A stretch of 30,321 nucleotides of DNA from an uncultured Campylobacter sp. (GTDB lineage: Bacteria; Campylobacterota; Campylobacteria; Campylobacterales; Campylobacteraceae). Under the pieces are notes generated by a model. That model ran no database searches. It had not been told where the DNA came from and saw only the letters and a program-made list of their open reading frames with translations. The stretch's first letter is position 1; the number at the start of each line of letters is the position of its first letter. The stretch covers positions 1 to 30,321 of the forward strand of contig NZ_CALKTL010000141.1 in NCBI RefSeq assembly GCF_937997405.1. Reading direction: 5' to 3'. Positions 16,128 to 24,022 of this stretch are shown in pieces. The position numbers were made by a program, and so were the translations under genes.

Positions 16128-16538
16128 CTATCTACACTTTTCGCAGTCTTCGACCGTAGCCGTGATATTTAGCTTGCGGATGAAATTGCCCGCTTTGCGC
16201 TCGATGTTTTTCAAAACGTCCTTATTAAAGGCATCATCCATGAAAAGATCCGTGACATTGCCGCATTTTTCGCATACGACGTGGATGTGCGGCATCTGAT
16301 AAATGTCGTAGCGGCTCTTTTTATTCGGCGCATTGACCTCGACTACGACGCCCTCGTCGAGTAGGGTGTTTAAATTTTTATAAACAGTCGCTAGTGAAAT
16401 AGATGGATAGTCCTCTTTGATCCCCTCGTATAGGTCCTCTATGCTTGGATGCTCGTGGCGATCAAGTACCTTTAGGATACATAATCTTTGCGGAGTTGCT
16501 TTCAAACCGCAGGTTTTGAGTAGTTCTACGTGGCTCAT
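16128..16538 (-). CDS. perR: Peroxide-responsive regulator PerR (Fur family)
   Basis: A 136-residue Fur-family repressor. The winged helix covers about residues 5-75, with GLKATPQRLCILKVLDRHEHP and the recognition stretch ISLATVYKNLNTL. The metal/dimer domain has HIHVVCEKCG (Cys89, Cys92) and a C-terminal CEKC (Cys132, Cys135), which form the structural zinc site. It resembles C. jejuni PerR more than Fur, including the ATPQRLC and SISLATVYKNLNTL runs. PerR represses catalase and other peroxide-defence genes with a bound metal. The 64-base gap upstream holds palindromes suited to autoregulation. The neighbours dxs and ubiE/xseA/serC flank it as in C. jejuni. Confidence 0.88.
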   Translation of the reverse strand: MSHVELLKTCGLKATPQRLCILKVLDRHEHPSIEDLYEGIKEDYPSISLATVYKNLNTLLDEGVVVEVNAPNKKSRYDIYQMPHIHVVCEKCGNVTDLFMDDAFNKDVLKNIERKAGNFIRKLNITATVEDCEKCR

Positions 16539-16562
16539 TTTTGTCCTTCAAAAATTTTAAAG

Positions 16563-16573
16563 TGATATTATCA
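16563..16573. promoter_or_regulatory. Candidate PerR/Fur operator before perR
   Basis: TGATATTATCA is a perfect odd palindrome 25 bases upstream of the perR start. A second similar word, TTGATATTAAC, begins at 16593 and runs into the end of dxs. Position and symmetry fit autoregulation; no binding evidence. Confidence 0.4.
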
Positions 16574-16602
16574 AATTTTACTTTAAACAAAGTTGATATT
16601 AA

Positions 16603-18435
16603 CTAATACTTTTTATCACTTAATATTCGCTCGGTTAGAGTTTGGATATCCAAGCCCAAGCTGCGCTCCACGTCGGCGGTCTTGCCGTGCGGTAAAAAGA
16701 TATCGGCAAACTCGAAGCTCACGATCTTTACGTCCGAAATTTCATTTTCTTGCAAAAATGCGCTTAAAATTTCACCGACGCCACCCTTTTTGGCGTTATC
16801 GCTAAAGACATACCAAATTTTATCTTTGTGAGCTAAACTTCGTAAAAACTCGGCGTCTAAAGGCTTTGCAAAGACTAGATCTATGACATCCGCCTCCATC
16901 TGCCCCTCTAGCGCTTCAGCCGTTTTATACGCTCTGCCAGCGCCGTTTCCGTAGCCGATGAACGCTACTCGCGCGCTATCGCTGCGCTTCAGAAACACCG
17001 ATTTTGCAAGCTCTACTGCAGACGCGCCGGTCTCGTCGCAGTCCAAGATAAAGCTTCCGCGCGGATAGCGTATCGCCAAAACCCCCTCATGCGCGTAGGA
17101 GTACTCGATGATCCGTTTAAAGCTCGCCTCATCCCGCGGCGCACACATGCTGACGTTTGGGATCGCGTTTAAGAAGCTTACGTCAAAGACCCCCTCGTGC
17201 GTCTCACCGTCCTCGCCCACGATGCCGGCACGATCCATCGCAAGGACTAAGCTTAAGTTCATAATCGCCGCGTCGTGAACGATCTGATCGAACGCGCGCT
17301 GCATAAAGGTCGAATATATCGTAACGTACGGCTTAAAACCCTCGCGCGCCATCGCTGCCATCGAGCTTAGCGCATGCGGCTCGGCGATCGCGACGTCCCA
17401 GAAGCGCTGCGGAAATTTCTCGATCAGCTTATCCATGCCGGTGCCGCTCGGCATCGCGGCGGTCACGCCCACGACGTTTTCATGCTTGGCGGCTAAGCTT
17501 AAAAGCGCCTCGGCGTAAATTTGCGTGGCACTTTTGGCGGCGGATTTTTTCTTAAATTCTCCGCTTTGAATATCGAAAGGCCCTACGCCGTGCCAGCTCT
17601 CCAAATAGCCCTCGGCCTTGTCATAGCCTTTGCCTTTGATCGTCTGAGCGTGCACGACGACGGGCTTGCGCGCGCTTTTTGCCGTCTTTAGCGCCGATAT
17701 TAGATCCTCTAGATTATGCCCGTCCACGGGACCGATATAATCAAGCCCCAGCTCCTCAAAATACATCCCAGGGATAATGAGCTTTAAGGAATTTTCAAAG
17801 CGCTTTGCCATATATGTCGCGCTTTGCGGAGCGTGAGAGAGCAGCTCTCTTACGTGGGATTTAAATTTTTGATATGTCTCGCCCGCCATCGCTTGGCTTA
17901 GGTACTTACTAAAGGCGCCGATAGGCTTGCTGATGCTCATTTTATTATCGTTTAGAATGATGACGCAGGGCAAGCGCAGATCGCCTAGCTCGTTCATCGC
18001 CTCATAAGTCATACCGCCGCTCATAGATCCGTCGCCGATGAGTACGACCGGCACGCGATTTTCGCGCTTTAGGCTTATCGCTTTTGCCGCGCCCACGGCT
18101 AAAGAGATCGACGTCGAGGCGTGTCCTGCGACGAAGTAGTCAAATTTACTTTCGCTAGGTTTCGTGTAGCCGCTAATGCCGCCGAACTGCCTAAGCGAGC
18201 CGAACTCCTCCCAACGGTCCGTCAGGAGCTTGTGCGCGTAGCTTTGGTGGCTTACGTCGAAGATAAACGGATCGCTCGCGGCGTCAAATACGTAGTGCAT
18301 CGCCACGATGAGCTCGACCGCGCCCATGTTTGAGCTTAGATGGCCGCCGTTTTTGCTCACGACTTCGATGATGCGCGCCCTGATCTGCGTGCAGAGCTCC
18401 CGTAGCTCCTCTAGGTTTTTGTTTTTAATATCCAC
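16603..18435 (-). CDS. dxs: 1-Deoxy-D-xylulose-5-phosphate synthase
   Basis: Condenses pyruvate and glyceraldehyde 3-phosphate with thiamine diphosphate, the first step of the MEP isoprenoid pathway. It is 610 residues, with the expected order: GHLSSNMGAVEL (about 31-42), FDVSHQSYAHKLLT (59-72), the ThDP motif GDGSMSGGM...NDNKMSIS (134-169), DGHNLEDL, HAQTIKGKGY, catalytic Glu352 in DVAIAEPHA, and a C-terminal transketolase domain. The Gln that normally follows that Glu (AEQHA) is Pro353. The start is GTG 18433-18435, overlapping hisC by 11 bases, with a GGGAG site upstream. In C. jejuni flagellar genes lie between hisC and dxs; here they are adjacent. Confidence 0.95.
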   Translation of the reverse strand: MDIKNKNLEELRELCTQIRARIIEVVSKNGGHLSSNMGAVELIVAMHYVFDAASDPFIFDVSHQSYAHKLLTDRWEEFGSLRQFGGISGYTKPSESKFDYFVAGHASTSISLAVGAAKAISLKRENRVPVVLIGDGSMSGGMTYEAMNELGDLRLPCVIILNDNKMSISKPIGAFSKYLSQAMAGETYQKFKSHVRELLSHAPQSATYMAKRFENSLKLIIPGMYFEELGLDYIGPVDGHNLEDLISALKTAKSARKPVVVHAQTIKGKGYDKAEGYLESWHGVGPFDIQSGEFKKKSAAKSATQIYAEALLSLAAKHENVVGVTAAMPSGTGMDKLIEKFPQRFWDVAIAEPHALSSMAAMAREGFKPYVTIYSTFMQRAFDQIVHDAAIMNLSLVLAMDRAGIVGEDGETHEGVFDVSFLNAIPNVSMCAPRDEASFKRIIEYSYAHEGVLAIRYPRGSFILDCDETGASAVELAKSVFLKRSDSARVAFIGYGNGAGRAYKTAEALEGQMEADVIDLVFAKPLDAEFLRSLAHKDKIWYVFSDNAKKGGVGEILSAFLQENEISDVKIVSFEFADIFLPHGKTADVERSLGLDIQTLTERILSDKKY

Positions 18436-19534
18436 TCAAAATTTCTCCCAGCGTGCCAAAGACGCGATCGTTTTGCCCAGGCGTACCGATCGTGATGCGC
18501 ACGGCGTTTAGCCCATAGCTTTTTAAATTTCTAACGATGATGCCGCGGCGTAGAAGCCTCTCGCAAAGCTCGCTACTATCTAGCGACGGGCTAAGTTTGA
18601 ACGTGATGAAATTTGCGTAGCTAGGGATAAATTCTAAATTTTGCTCGCGCGCAAAATCCTCGAAGCGGCTCATCTGCGCGGCGTTGTTTTGCAGGCTCTT
18701 TTGCACGAAAGCCTCGTCTTTTAGCGCCGCAATTGCCGCTGCGAGGCTAAGCGTCGTGATATTAAAGGGCGGTCGCAGCTTATAAAGCGCGCTTATGATT
18801 ACGCGCGGCGCGATACCGTAGCCTACGCGCATACCGCCCAGGCCGTAGACCTTTGAGAAGGTGCCCAGATAGAGCACGTTTTTAAAATTTTGAATTAAAA
18901 GCTTAGGATCAAGCCTCTTGCGCTCATCTTTAAACGCAGCAAATTCGTTGTATGCGGCATCGATCACCAAAAGCGTGTTCTCATCCACGCTGCTGGCGAA
19001 CTCATACACCGCCTCCGCATCCAAGCACTCGCCCAGCGGATTGTTCGGCACACACAAAAAGATGACCGAAATTTCATCTCTATGCGCGTTATAAATTTTT
19101 AAAAGCTCAGCCAGATCGTGCTCCTGCGCGCTCGTTTTGTAAACTTTAGCCTCGCAGTGGCTTGCGTAGATGCCGTACATCGCAAAGGTAACGCCCGCCT
19201 GCAGTATCGCGCGGCGCGAATTGAGCTTGGCGTGTAGCGCAAACTCGATGATCTGATCGCTGCCCGCGCCGATGATGATATTTTGCGGCTCTACGCCGAA
19301 TTTCGAGGCGAGCGCCCCCTTTAGCTCATACATCGAATCATCGGGGTAAAGATGCGCACAGGCGGCGTTTTGTGCGATCGCCTCCTGCACCGCCTCGCTC
19401 GTGCCGAAAGGATTTTCGTTGCTGGCAAGCTTTAACACGTCCTGCTTGCGGATACCAAACTCCCGCACCACAAGCTCGATCGGCTTGCCTGCTTCGTAAT
19501 TGCTTAGATTTTCTACAAATTCGTTAAATTTCAT
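18425..19534 (-). CDS. hisC: Histidinol-phosphate aminotransferase
   Basis: PLP enzyme that converts imidazole acetol phosphate to histidinol phosphate in histidine synthesis; such enzymes also often act on aromatic 2-oxo acids, which fits the place next to pheA. It is 369 residues, with KLASNENPFGTS (about 35-46), HLYPDDSMYELKGALA, CVPNNPLGECL, DAAYNEFA and the PLP lysine in TFSKVYGLGGMRVGYG (Lys228). The start is ATG 19534, which overlaps the pheA stop (ATGA); residues upstream in the same frame are not family-like. dxs begins inside its 3' end. Confidence 0.95.
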   Translation of the reverse strand: MKFNEFVENLSNYEAGKPIELVVREFGIRKQDVLKLASNENPFGTSEAVQEAIAQNAACAHLYPDDSMYELKGALASKFGVEPQNIIIGAGSDQIIEFALHAKLNSRRAILQAGVTFAMYGIYASHCEAKVYKTSAQEHDLAELLKIYNAHRDEISVIFLCVPNNPLGECLDAEAVYEFASSVDENTLLVIDAAYNEFAAFKDERKRLDPKLLIQNFKNVLYLGTFSKVYGLGGMRVGYGIAPRVIISALYKLRPPFNITTLSLAAAIAALKDEAFVQKSLQNNAAQMSRFEDFAREQNLEFIPSYANFITFKLSPSLDSSELCERLLRRGIIVRNLKSYGLNAVRITIGTPGQNDRVFGTLGEILSGY

Positions 19535-20610
19535 CACTCCCCTCCGTTTATATAGCTTCCCAGCCATGTGATTTCGTGGCCGTTTTTCTGCGCGTTTTGC
19601 AGCACACGCGCCACGCGTTCGTCATCCACATGCCCCTCAAAATCGATGTAAAAGACGCTTTTAAAATCCCTAAGCTTGACCGGGCGGCTTTCGAGCTTGG
19701 TTAAATTTATCCCCTCGTTGCGAAACATCTGCAAAAAGTCCACGAGCCCGCCCGGGCGGTCGTCGGTTTTGGCTAGGATGCTCGTTTTGTTGCGGTCGCT
19801 CTTTTGATTTTTAAAGTCGCTCAGCACGAAAAAGCGCGTGCGGTTGGCGGAGTTGTCCTCGATCTTTTGAAACATCATCGGCACGCCGTAAAGATCGGCG
19901 GCGATCTTGGAGCAGATCGCGGCGGAGTGCGGCATGGCAGCCGCCATCTGCGCCGCAAGCGCGGTCGATTTGGTCGCGGTAAATTTAACGCCGCTAAGGC
20001 CGTGATCGTCTAAAAATTTAAGGCACTGATTGTATCCCTGCGGATGCGAGAATATCTGATCCACCGTGCTTACGTCGTCGCAGTGGCTCGCAAAGCAGTG
20101 GTGGATATCCATATAAATTTCGGCGACGATCTTAACGCCCTCGTATTTTCGCAAGCAATCAAGCGTCGCTCCCACCGCGCCTTCGGTGTTATTTTCGATC
20201 GGCACGACGCCGTATTTGGCCTCGCCGCTATCAAGCTCCTTAAAGACCGCCTCGATGTTTGAGAGCGGCAGATAGGAGCTTACCGCGCCGAAGCGGCTCT
20301 TGGCGGCTTGGTGCGAATAGGTGCCGAAAGGCCCTAAAAACGCGACTATCTGCGGCTTTTCTAAATTTCGTGAAACCGAGAAAATTTCAAAAAATATCGC
20401 CTCGATCGCCTCTTTGCTTAAATTTTGCGCCTTTCCGCCGTCCAGCCTGCTGATGATCGAGCGCTCGCGCTCCGGGCGGTAGATCGCGCTGCCCGCGGTC
20501 TGCTTCAGCTCGCCGATCTTTTTGACAAACCCCATGCGCTCGTCGATAAGGCGCAAAATTTCATCATCCAGCTTGTCGATACAAACGCGCAGATCATCGA
20601 TGTTTTGCAT
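19534..20610 (-). CDS. pheA: Bifunctional chorismate mutase / prephenate dehydratase (P-protein)
   Basis: Makes phenylpyruvate from chorismate for phenylalanine synthesis. It is 358 residues: chorismate mutase domain about 1-85 (IDDLRVCIDKLDDEILRLIDER), prephenate dehydratase about 88-270 (FLGPFGTYSHQAA, PIENNTEGAVG and the TRF motif at 258-260), and ACT regulatory domain about 276-355 with GGLV (287-290) and ESRP (307-310), which in this family form the phenylalanine feedback site. The start is taken at ATG 20610, with AAGGAGG about eight bases upstream; a GTG at 20613 is the alternative. It overlaps the preceding repeat-bearing ORF by 17 bases and hisC by four. Confidence 0.95.
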   Translation of the reverse strand: MQNIDDLRVCIDKLDDEILRLIDERMGFVKKIGELKQTAGSAIYRPERERSIISRLDGGKAQNLSKEAIEAIFFEIFSVSRNLEKPQIVAFLGPFGTYSHQAAKSRFGAVSSYLPLSNIEAVFKELDSGEAKYGVVPIENNTEGAVGATLDCLRKYEGVKIVAEIYMDIHHCFASHCDDVSTVDQIFSHPQGYNQCLKFLDDHGLSGVKFTATKSTALAAQMAAAMPHSAAICSKIAADLYGVPMMFQKIEDNSANRTRFFVLSDFKNQKSDRNKTSILAKTDDRPGGLVDFLQMFRNEGINLTKLESRPVKLRDFKSVFYIDFEGHVDDERVARVLQNAQKNGHEITWLGSYINGGE

Positions 20611-21004
20611 CACAACCCTCCTTTTGCTCGCCCGCGAATTTCGGCGCGGATTTTAAAAATTTCACGCCGCCTCTTTTGCCGTACGCTTTGAAATTTTTAC
20701 CGCGCGAACTTAAAATTTCATCGCTTAGGATAGCTGCGCCACAACTTCCGCACGCTAAGAAGGCGCGATAAAATTCGTCGCAGCGGGATTTGAAATTTAA
20801 AGAGCCGAGATTAAAATTTAAAGCGGGGCTTTGTTCTGGCGTGAAATTTAGAGACGCATTTTGTTCGGATTTGAAATTTAAAGCAGCGGTGTGTTTAAAA
20901 TTTAGGGCCGTGCTTGCTACTGCGTTAAAATTTAAAGCCGCTGCGCGCTCGGATTTTAAATTTAAGATCGCGCCCTGTTTTAGACGGCTCGCCGCGCGGA
21001 TCAT
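20594..21004 (-). CDS. Unknown 136-residue protein with LNFK-type repeats, coupled to lysA and pheA
   Basis: The ATG at 21002-21004 overlaps the lysA stop (ATGA) and the TGA or equivalent end lies inside the pheA start region, so the frame is fully locked into the operon, which argues strongly for a translated gene. Residues about 12-73 hold seven copies of a Leu-Asn-Phe/Leu core (ALNFN, ALNFK, SLNFT and so on) spaced mostly ten residues apart. The remaining C-terminal part is different: SRCDEFYRAFLACGSCGAAILSDEIL contains a CGSCG cysteine pair that could bind metal, followed by a basic tail. Only this part may be the ancestral protein. I do not recognise the family; C. jejuni, from memory, has an unrelated HAD-type gene at this place. 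Confidence 0.65.
   Translation of the reverse strand: MIRAASRLKQGAILNLKSERAAALNFNAVASTALNFKHTAALNFKSEQNASLNFTPEQSPALNFNLGSLNFKSRCDEFYRAFLACGSCGAAILSDEILSSRGKNFKAYGKRGGVKFLKSAPKFAGEQKEGCDAKHR
20793..20963 (-). repeat. AAATTT-centred in-frame repeat array in the lysA-pheA spacer ORF
   Basis: AAATTT starts at 20793, 20814, 20844, 20874, 20898, 20928 and 20958, with spacings 21, 30, 30, 24, 30 and 30, all multiples of three. Each core is read as Leu-Asn-Phe (or Leu) on the minus strand; the sequence between cores is diverged. Confidence 0.8.
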
Positions 21005-22368
21005 ACGAGATCCTTTTCGAGCGCGATTAGCTCATCAAAGCTCTCGCGCTTTCTAATCAGGCGGTCCCGTCCGTCGTAAACCGCGACCTCGGCGGCGCGG
21101 GGGCGGGTGTTGTAGTTGCTCGACATCGAAAAGCCGTAGGCGCCAGCGCTTTTGATCGCGAGCAGATCGCCATTTCTCAGCGGCGGCAAAACAACGCCTT
21201 TGGCTAGGAAGTCGCCGCTTTCGCATATCGGGCCCACGACGTCGCAGAGGCTTAAGCTCTCTGCAGAGCTTTGCGGCGCAGAATTATCCACGGCGGAGCT
21301 TAGATTAGAGGAATTCTGTGGCGCGAAATTTCCTTGCAAGCTTTGTGAAACGCCGTTTTGCGGCGTGGAATTCTGCGCCGTAGAATTCTCGATGTCGCTT
21401 TGGCTCGCGCAGCTTTCGCAGTCGGAATTGCGCTCGCTTACAAGCTCGATTTTATGGTGCGCGCCGTAGAGGCTCGGGCGTATGAGATCGTTCATCGCGC
21501 CGTCAACGATGACGAAGCGCTTGCCACAGTTTTGTTTTTCGTAAAGCACGCGGGTGAGGAAGACGCCTGCAGCCCCCGCGATGAAGCGCCCTGGCTCGCA
21601 CACGATCGTGACGTCTAGCCCGCTTAGACTGCGCAAGATCCCCTGCGCATAGTCGTAGAGCACGATCTGTTTTTCATCCTCGTAGCGGATGCCGATGCCG
21701 CCGCCCACGTCGAAAAATTTTATATCGATCTCAAGGGCTCGCAGCTCTCGCAGCAGATCGCTTACGATTTTTGCGGCATCGCAGATCGGAGAAATGTCCG
21801 TAAGCTGGCTGCCGATGTGAAAGTGGATACCGACGGGATTTAAAAATTTGCTCTTTTTGGCGTAGATATACATCTTGCGCGCGGTTTCGATGCTGACGCC
21901 GAATTTATTCTCATTTAGCCCCGTGGAGATGTAGGGGTGGGTCTTAGCATCGACGTTCGGATTTACGCGGATGCTGATGCGAGCGGGCTTATTTAGATTT
22001 TGCGCGATTTGCTCCAGACGCAGCATCTCGGCTTCGCTTTCTAAATTTATCAGCAAGATGTCCGACTCCAGCGCAAACTCGAGCTCGCTGTCTTGCTTAC
22101 CGACGCCCGAGAATATTATCTTATAGCTCTTTGCGCCGATATACAGAGCGCGGCGCAGCTCGCCGATGCTGACGCAATCAAAGCCGCTGCCCAGATCCGA
22201 TAGAAATTTTAAAATGCTTAAATTCGAGCTTGCCTTGATCGCGAAGCAAACGAGCGACTTGCGCGCTGCGAAGGCCTCTTTGAGCGCTATGAAATTCTTT
22301 TGTATCTCGTTAAAATCGTAAACGTATAAAGGGGTGCCGTATTTGCGGGCTAAGCTTGAATAATCCAT
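21001..22368 (-). CDS. lysA: Diaminopimelate decarboxylase with a low-complexity insertion
   Basis: Converts meso-diaminopimelate to lysine, the last step of lysine synthesis. It is 455 residues against the usual 400-420. PLP lysine Lys44 (CFAIKASSNL), GFDCVSIGEL, HFHIGSQ (182-188), the phosphate-binding GGGIG, EPGRFIAG (258-265) and the substrate cysteine motif CESGDFLAKG (382-391) are all present and in order, so the fold is complete. Between LYGAHHKIELV and CDVVGP, where relatives have a short linker, residues about 312-373 form a Ser/Asn/Gln-rich insertion with NSTAQ/NSTPQ/NFAPQ/NSAPQ repeats. It is probably a surface loop. The gene follows the LptG/F-type gene by 45 bases and overlaps the next ORF by three to four. 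Confidence 0.94.
   Translation of the reverse strand: MDYSSLARKYGTPLYVYDFNEIQKNFIALKEAFAARKSLVCFAIKASSNLSILKFLSDLGSGFDCVSIGELRRALYIGAKSYKIIFSGVGKQDSELEFALESDILLINLESEAEMLRLEQIAQNLNKPARISIRVNPNVDAKTHPYISTGLNENKFGVSIETARKMYIYAKKSKFLNPVGIHFHIGSQLTDISPICDAAKIVSDLLRELRALEIDIKFFDVGGGIGIRYEDEKQIVLYDYAQGILRSLSGLDVTIVCEPGRFIAGAAGVFLTRVLYEKQNCGKRFVIVDGAMNDLIRPSLYGAHHKIELVSERNSDCESCASQSDIENSTAQNSTPQNGVSQSLQGNFAPQNSSNLSSAVDNSAPQSSAESLSLCDVVGPICESGDFLAKGVVLPPLRNGDLLAIKSAGAYGFSMSSNYNTRPRAAEVAVYDGRDRLIRKRESFDELIALEKDLV
21250..21435 (-). repeat. Low-complexity repeat insertion within lysA
   Basis: A 15-base unit, roughly AATTCTRCGSCGCAR, encodes Asn-Ser/Phe-Thr/Ala-Ala/Pro-Gln. Copies begin at Asn328, Asn333, Asn347, Asn352 (partial) and Asn362. 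On the plus strand this shows as repeated GAATTC-like words (21281, 21311, 21325, 21368, 21383). The frame is kept throughout. Confidence 0.8.
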
Positions 22369-22413
22369 AGAATTTCCACCGATAAATTTTGCGCCATTCT
22401 AACAAATCAAGGC

Positions 22414-23460
22414 TTAACGATGCTTAAAAACTAAAAATACTGCGGAGCCTAATAACGCTGTTATGGGCACGATAATGCCAAGTTCTGGGATGATGACGCC
22501 GTTGAGAGAAAACCTAATTAACACGAAAAGCACTCCCCAAGCGCATAGCGTAGCGATAAAAAATCCAAAGCTTAGCAGCGCGAGATTAAAAAATCGTCCC
22601 GTAACGGGCAGATAATAATACAGAACCAATACCGCCAAAGGTGCAAACAACGGGAAAAATATCATATTATAAAGACTTGCTTTTATAGTAGAGATATTCA
22701 CGCCTTGATGCGAAAAGGTGCGGATCGAACGCAAAGCATCCCTGATAGAATATACATTACTCGTATCATAAACGCTCGCAATCGAGCTTGGATCAAAGCT
22801 CTTAAGCGCCTCGCTCTGCGCGCTAAACTCACTTCTTAATCCACTTCCTCCAAGCTTAAGCTGCGCTGGTAAAGTGGTAGTATTTACGTCGCGCAGATGC
22901 CAAATTTTGCCTGCGTATTCGCCAGAGCTTGCATGCGAGCGCGAAGCAACGGAGTTATCCCCTATATTAAAGATCGTTATATCATTTGCGTTTTTGCCGC
23001 TTAGAGCTTTGATGTAGATATATTTACCCTCAAATTTCAAAAACATATCTCCCCCCGTAGGCGATAAATCGGTTAAATTCTTTTGAAATTTTAGCGCGTA
23101 TGCAAACGAGGTGGAATTTAAAGCTATAAAGCCCGCAGTAATCGCAAGTGCGATCAAAAATGGAGGGATTATCAGCGCGTTTTTGCTAACTCCGAGCGCA
23201 TAAAAGCTCACCAGCTCGTTGCTACGGATCATATTAAAGCCCATCAAAATAAGCGCAAAAATAAGACTTAGCGGCAGCGTGTAGCTAAGCGCGACCGCTG
23301 CGGTTAGAGCAATATACAAAAGAGCGGTATTCGCGCTTGAGGGAAAATCTTTGAGATTAGTAAGCACATCGATGCCTACATAAAAGCACTCAAGGGCTAT
23401 TAGAAGGATAAAAAAATACTTCAGATAGGAAAGAGCCGCGTATTTTACGTATAACTTCAC
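22414..23460 (-). CDS. lptG: LptF/LptG-family lipopolysaccharide export permease
   Basis: Inner-membrane subunit of the LptBFG transporter that extracts lipopolysaccharide or lipooligosaccharide from the inner membrane. The 348 residues follow the family plan: three N-terminal membrane segments (about 12-32, 45-80 with TLPLSLIFALILMGFNMIRSNEL, 95-118), a periplasmic beta-rich domain (about 125-255), and three C-terminal segments (about 265-345). The motif RSNELVSFYALGVS is the typical cytoplasmic coupling region. LptF and LptG are hard to tell apart by eye; the LptG label follows the equivalent place after pth in C. jejuni. The start overlaps the pth stop by four bases. Confidence 0.85.
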   Translation of the reverse strand: MKLYVKYAALSYLKYFFILLIALECFYVGIDVLTNLKDFPSSANTALLYIALTAAVALSYTLPLSLIFALILMGFNMIRSNELVSFYALGVSKNALIIPPFLIALAITAGFIALNSTSFAYALKFQKNLTDLSPTGGDMFLKFEGKYIYIKALSGKNANDITIFNIGDNSVASRSHASSGEYAGKIWHLRDVNTTTLPAQLKLGGSGLRSEFSAQSEALKSFDPSSIASVYDTSNVYSIRDALRSIRTFSHQGVNISTIKASLYNMIFFPLFAPLAVLVLYYYLPVTGRFFNLALLSFGFFIATLCAWGVLFVLIRFSLNGVIIPELGIIVPITALLGSAVFLVFKHR

Positions 23461-24014
23461 ACCCTAGCCTTTTTAATCGTAAATTTTTGCGCGATCTGCT
23501 CTATATCCGAGCAAATGAGCTCCTCTACTGCGCGCGCGACATAGGGTAAAATCTCGCTCAGCTTCTCGCGCTCGCTTTCGTTAAAATTTCCAAGCACGAA
23601 ATTTGCCGCATCCTGGTCCTGCCGTTTTTTGCCCACGCCAATACGTACGCGCTCGTAATCCGCACCGATTAGCGCATCAATTGATTTGATGCCGTTGTGC
23701 CCGCCGCTACTGCCGCCTTTTTTAAATTTAACGGCGCCTAGATCCAAATCTATATCGTCGTGCACTATGATGATACGCTCGGGCTTATAAAAATCATTCA
23801 CGGCCTTTAGGGAGTTGCCGCTTAAGTTCATAAAAGTTTGGGGTTTTAAAAGAAGAAGCGAGCCCTTTTTAAAAAGCTCGCCTTGGAATTTAGACGAGCC
23901 AAGCTCGCTAAAGCCGCCCGTCTTTAAAATTTCGTCGATTAGCATAAAACCGACGTTGTGTCTGGTGTCTGCGTATTTCTGAGCAGGATTCCCAAGTCCT
24001 GCGATCAGTATCAT
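23457..24014 (-). CDS. pth: Peptidyl-tRNA hydrolase
   Basis: Releases tRNA from peptidyl-tRNA that drops off ribosomes. It is 185 residues, standard length. Catalytic His19 is in NPAQKYADTRHNVGF with Asn10 in GLGNP, and the other active-site groups are in KPQTFMNLSGN and IVHDDIDL; GSSGGHNGIKSI and RVRIGVG complete the pattern. It starts eight bases after rplY and overlaps the next permease gene by four bases. The rplY-pth pair is a common bacterial arrangement. Confidence 0.96.
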   Translation of the reverse strand: MILIAGLGNPAQKYADTRHNVGFMLIDEILKTGGFSELGSSKFQGELFKKGSLLLLKPQTFMNLSGNSLKAVNDFYKPERIIIVHDDIDLDLGAVKFKKGGSSGGHNGIKSIDALIGADYERVRIGVGKKRQDQDAANFVLGNFNESEREKLSEILPYVARAVEELICSDIEQIAQKFTIKKARV

Positions 24015-24022
24015 AGGCGCCC

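Noticed and set aside
20793..20963. Possible CRISPR array from AAATTT words about 30 bases apart
   Set aside because: The conserved core is too short, spacing varies between 21, 24 and 30, and all spacings keep the reading frame.
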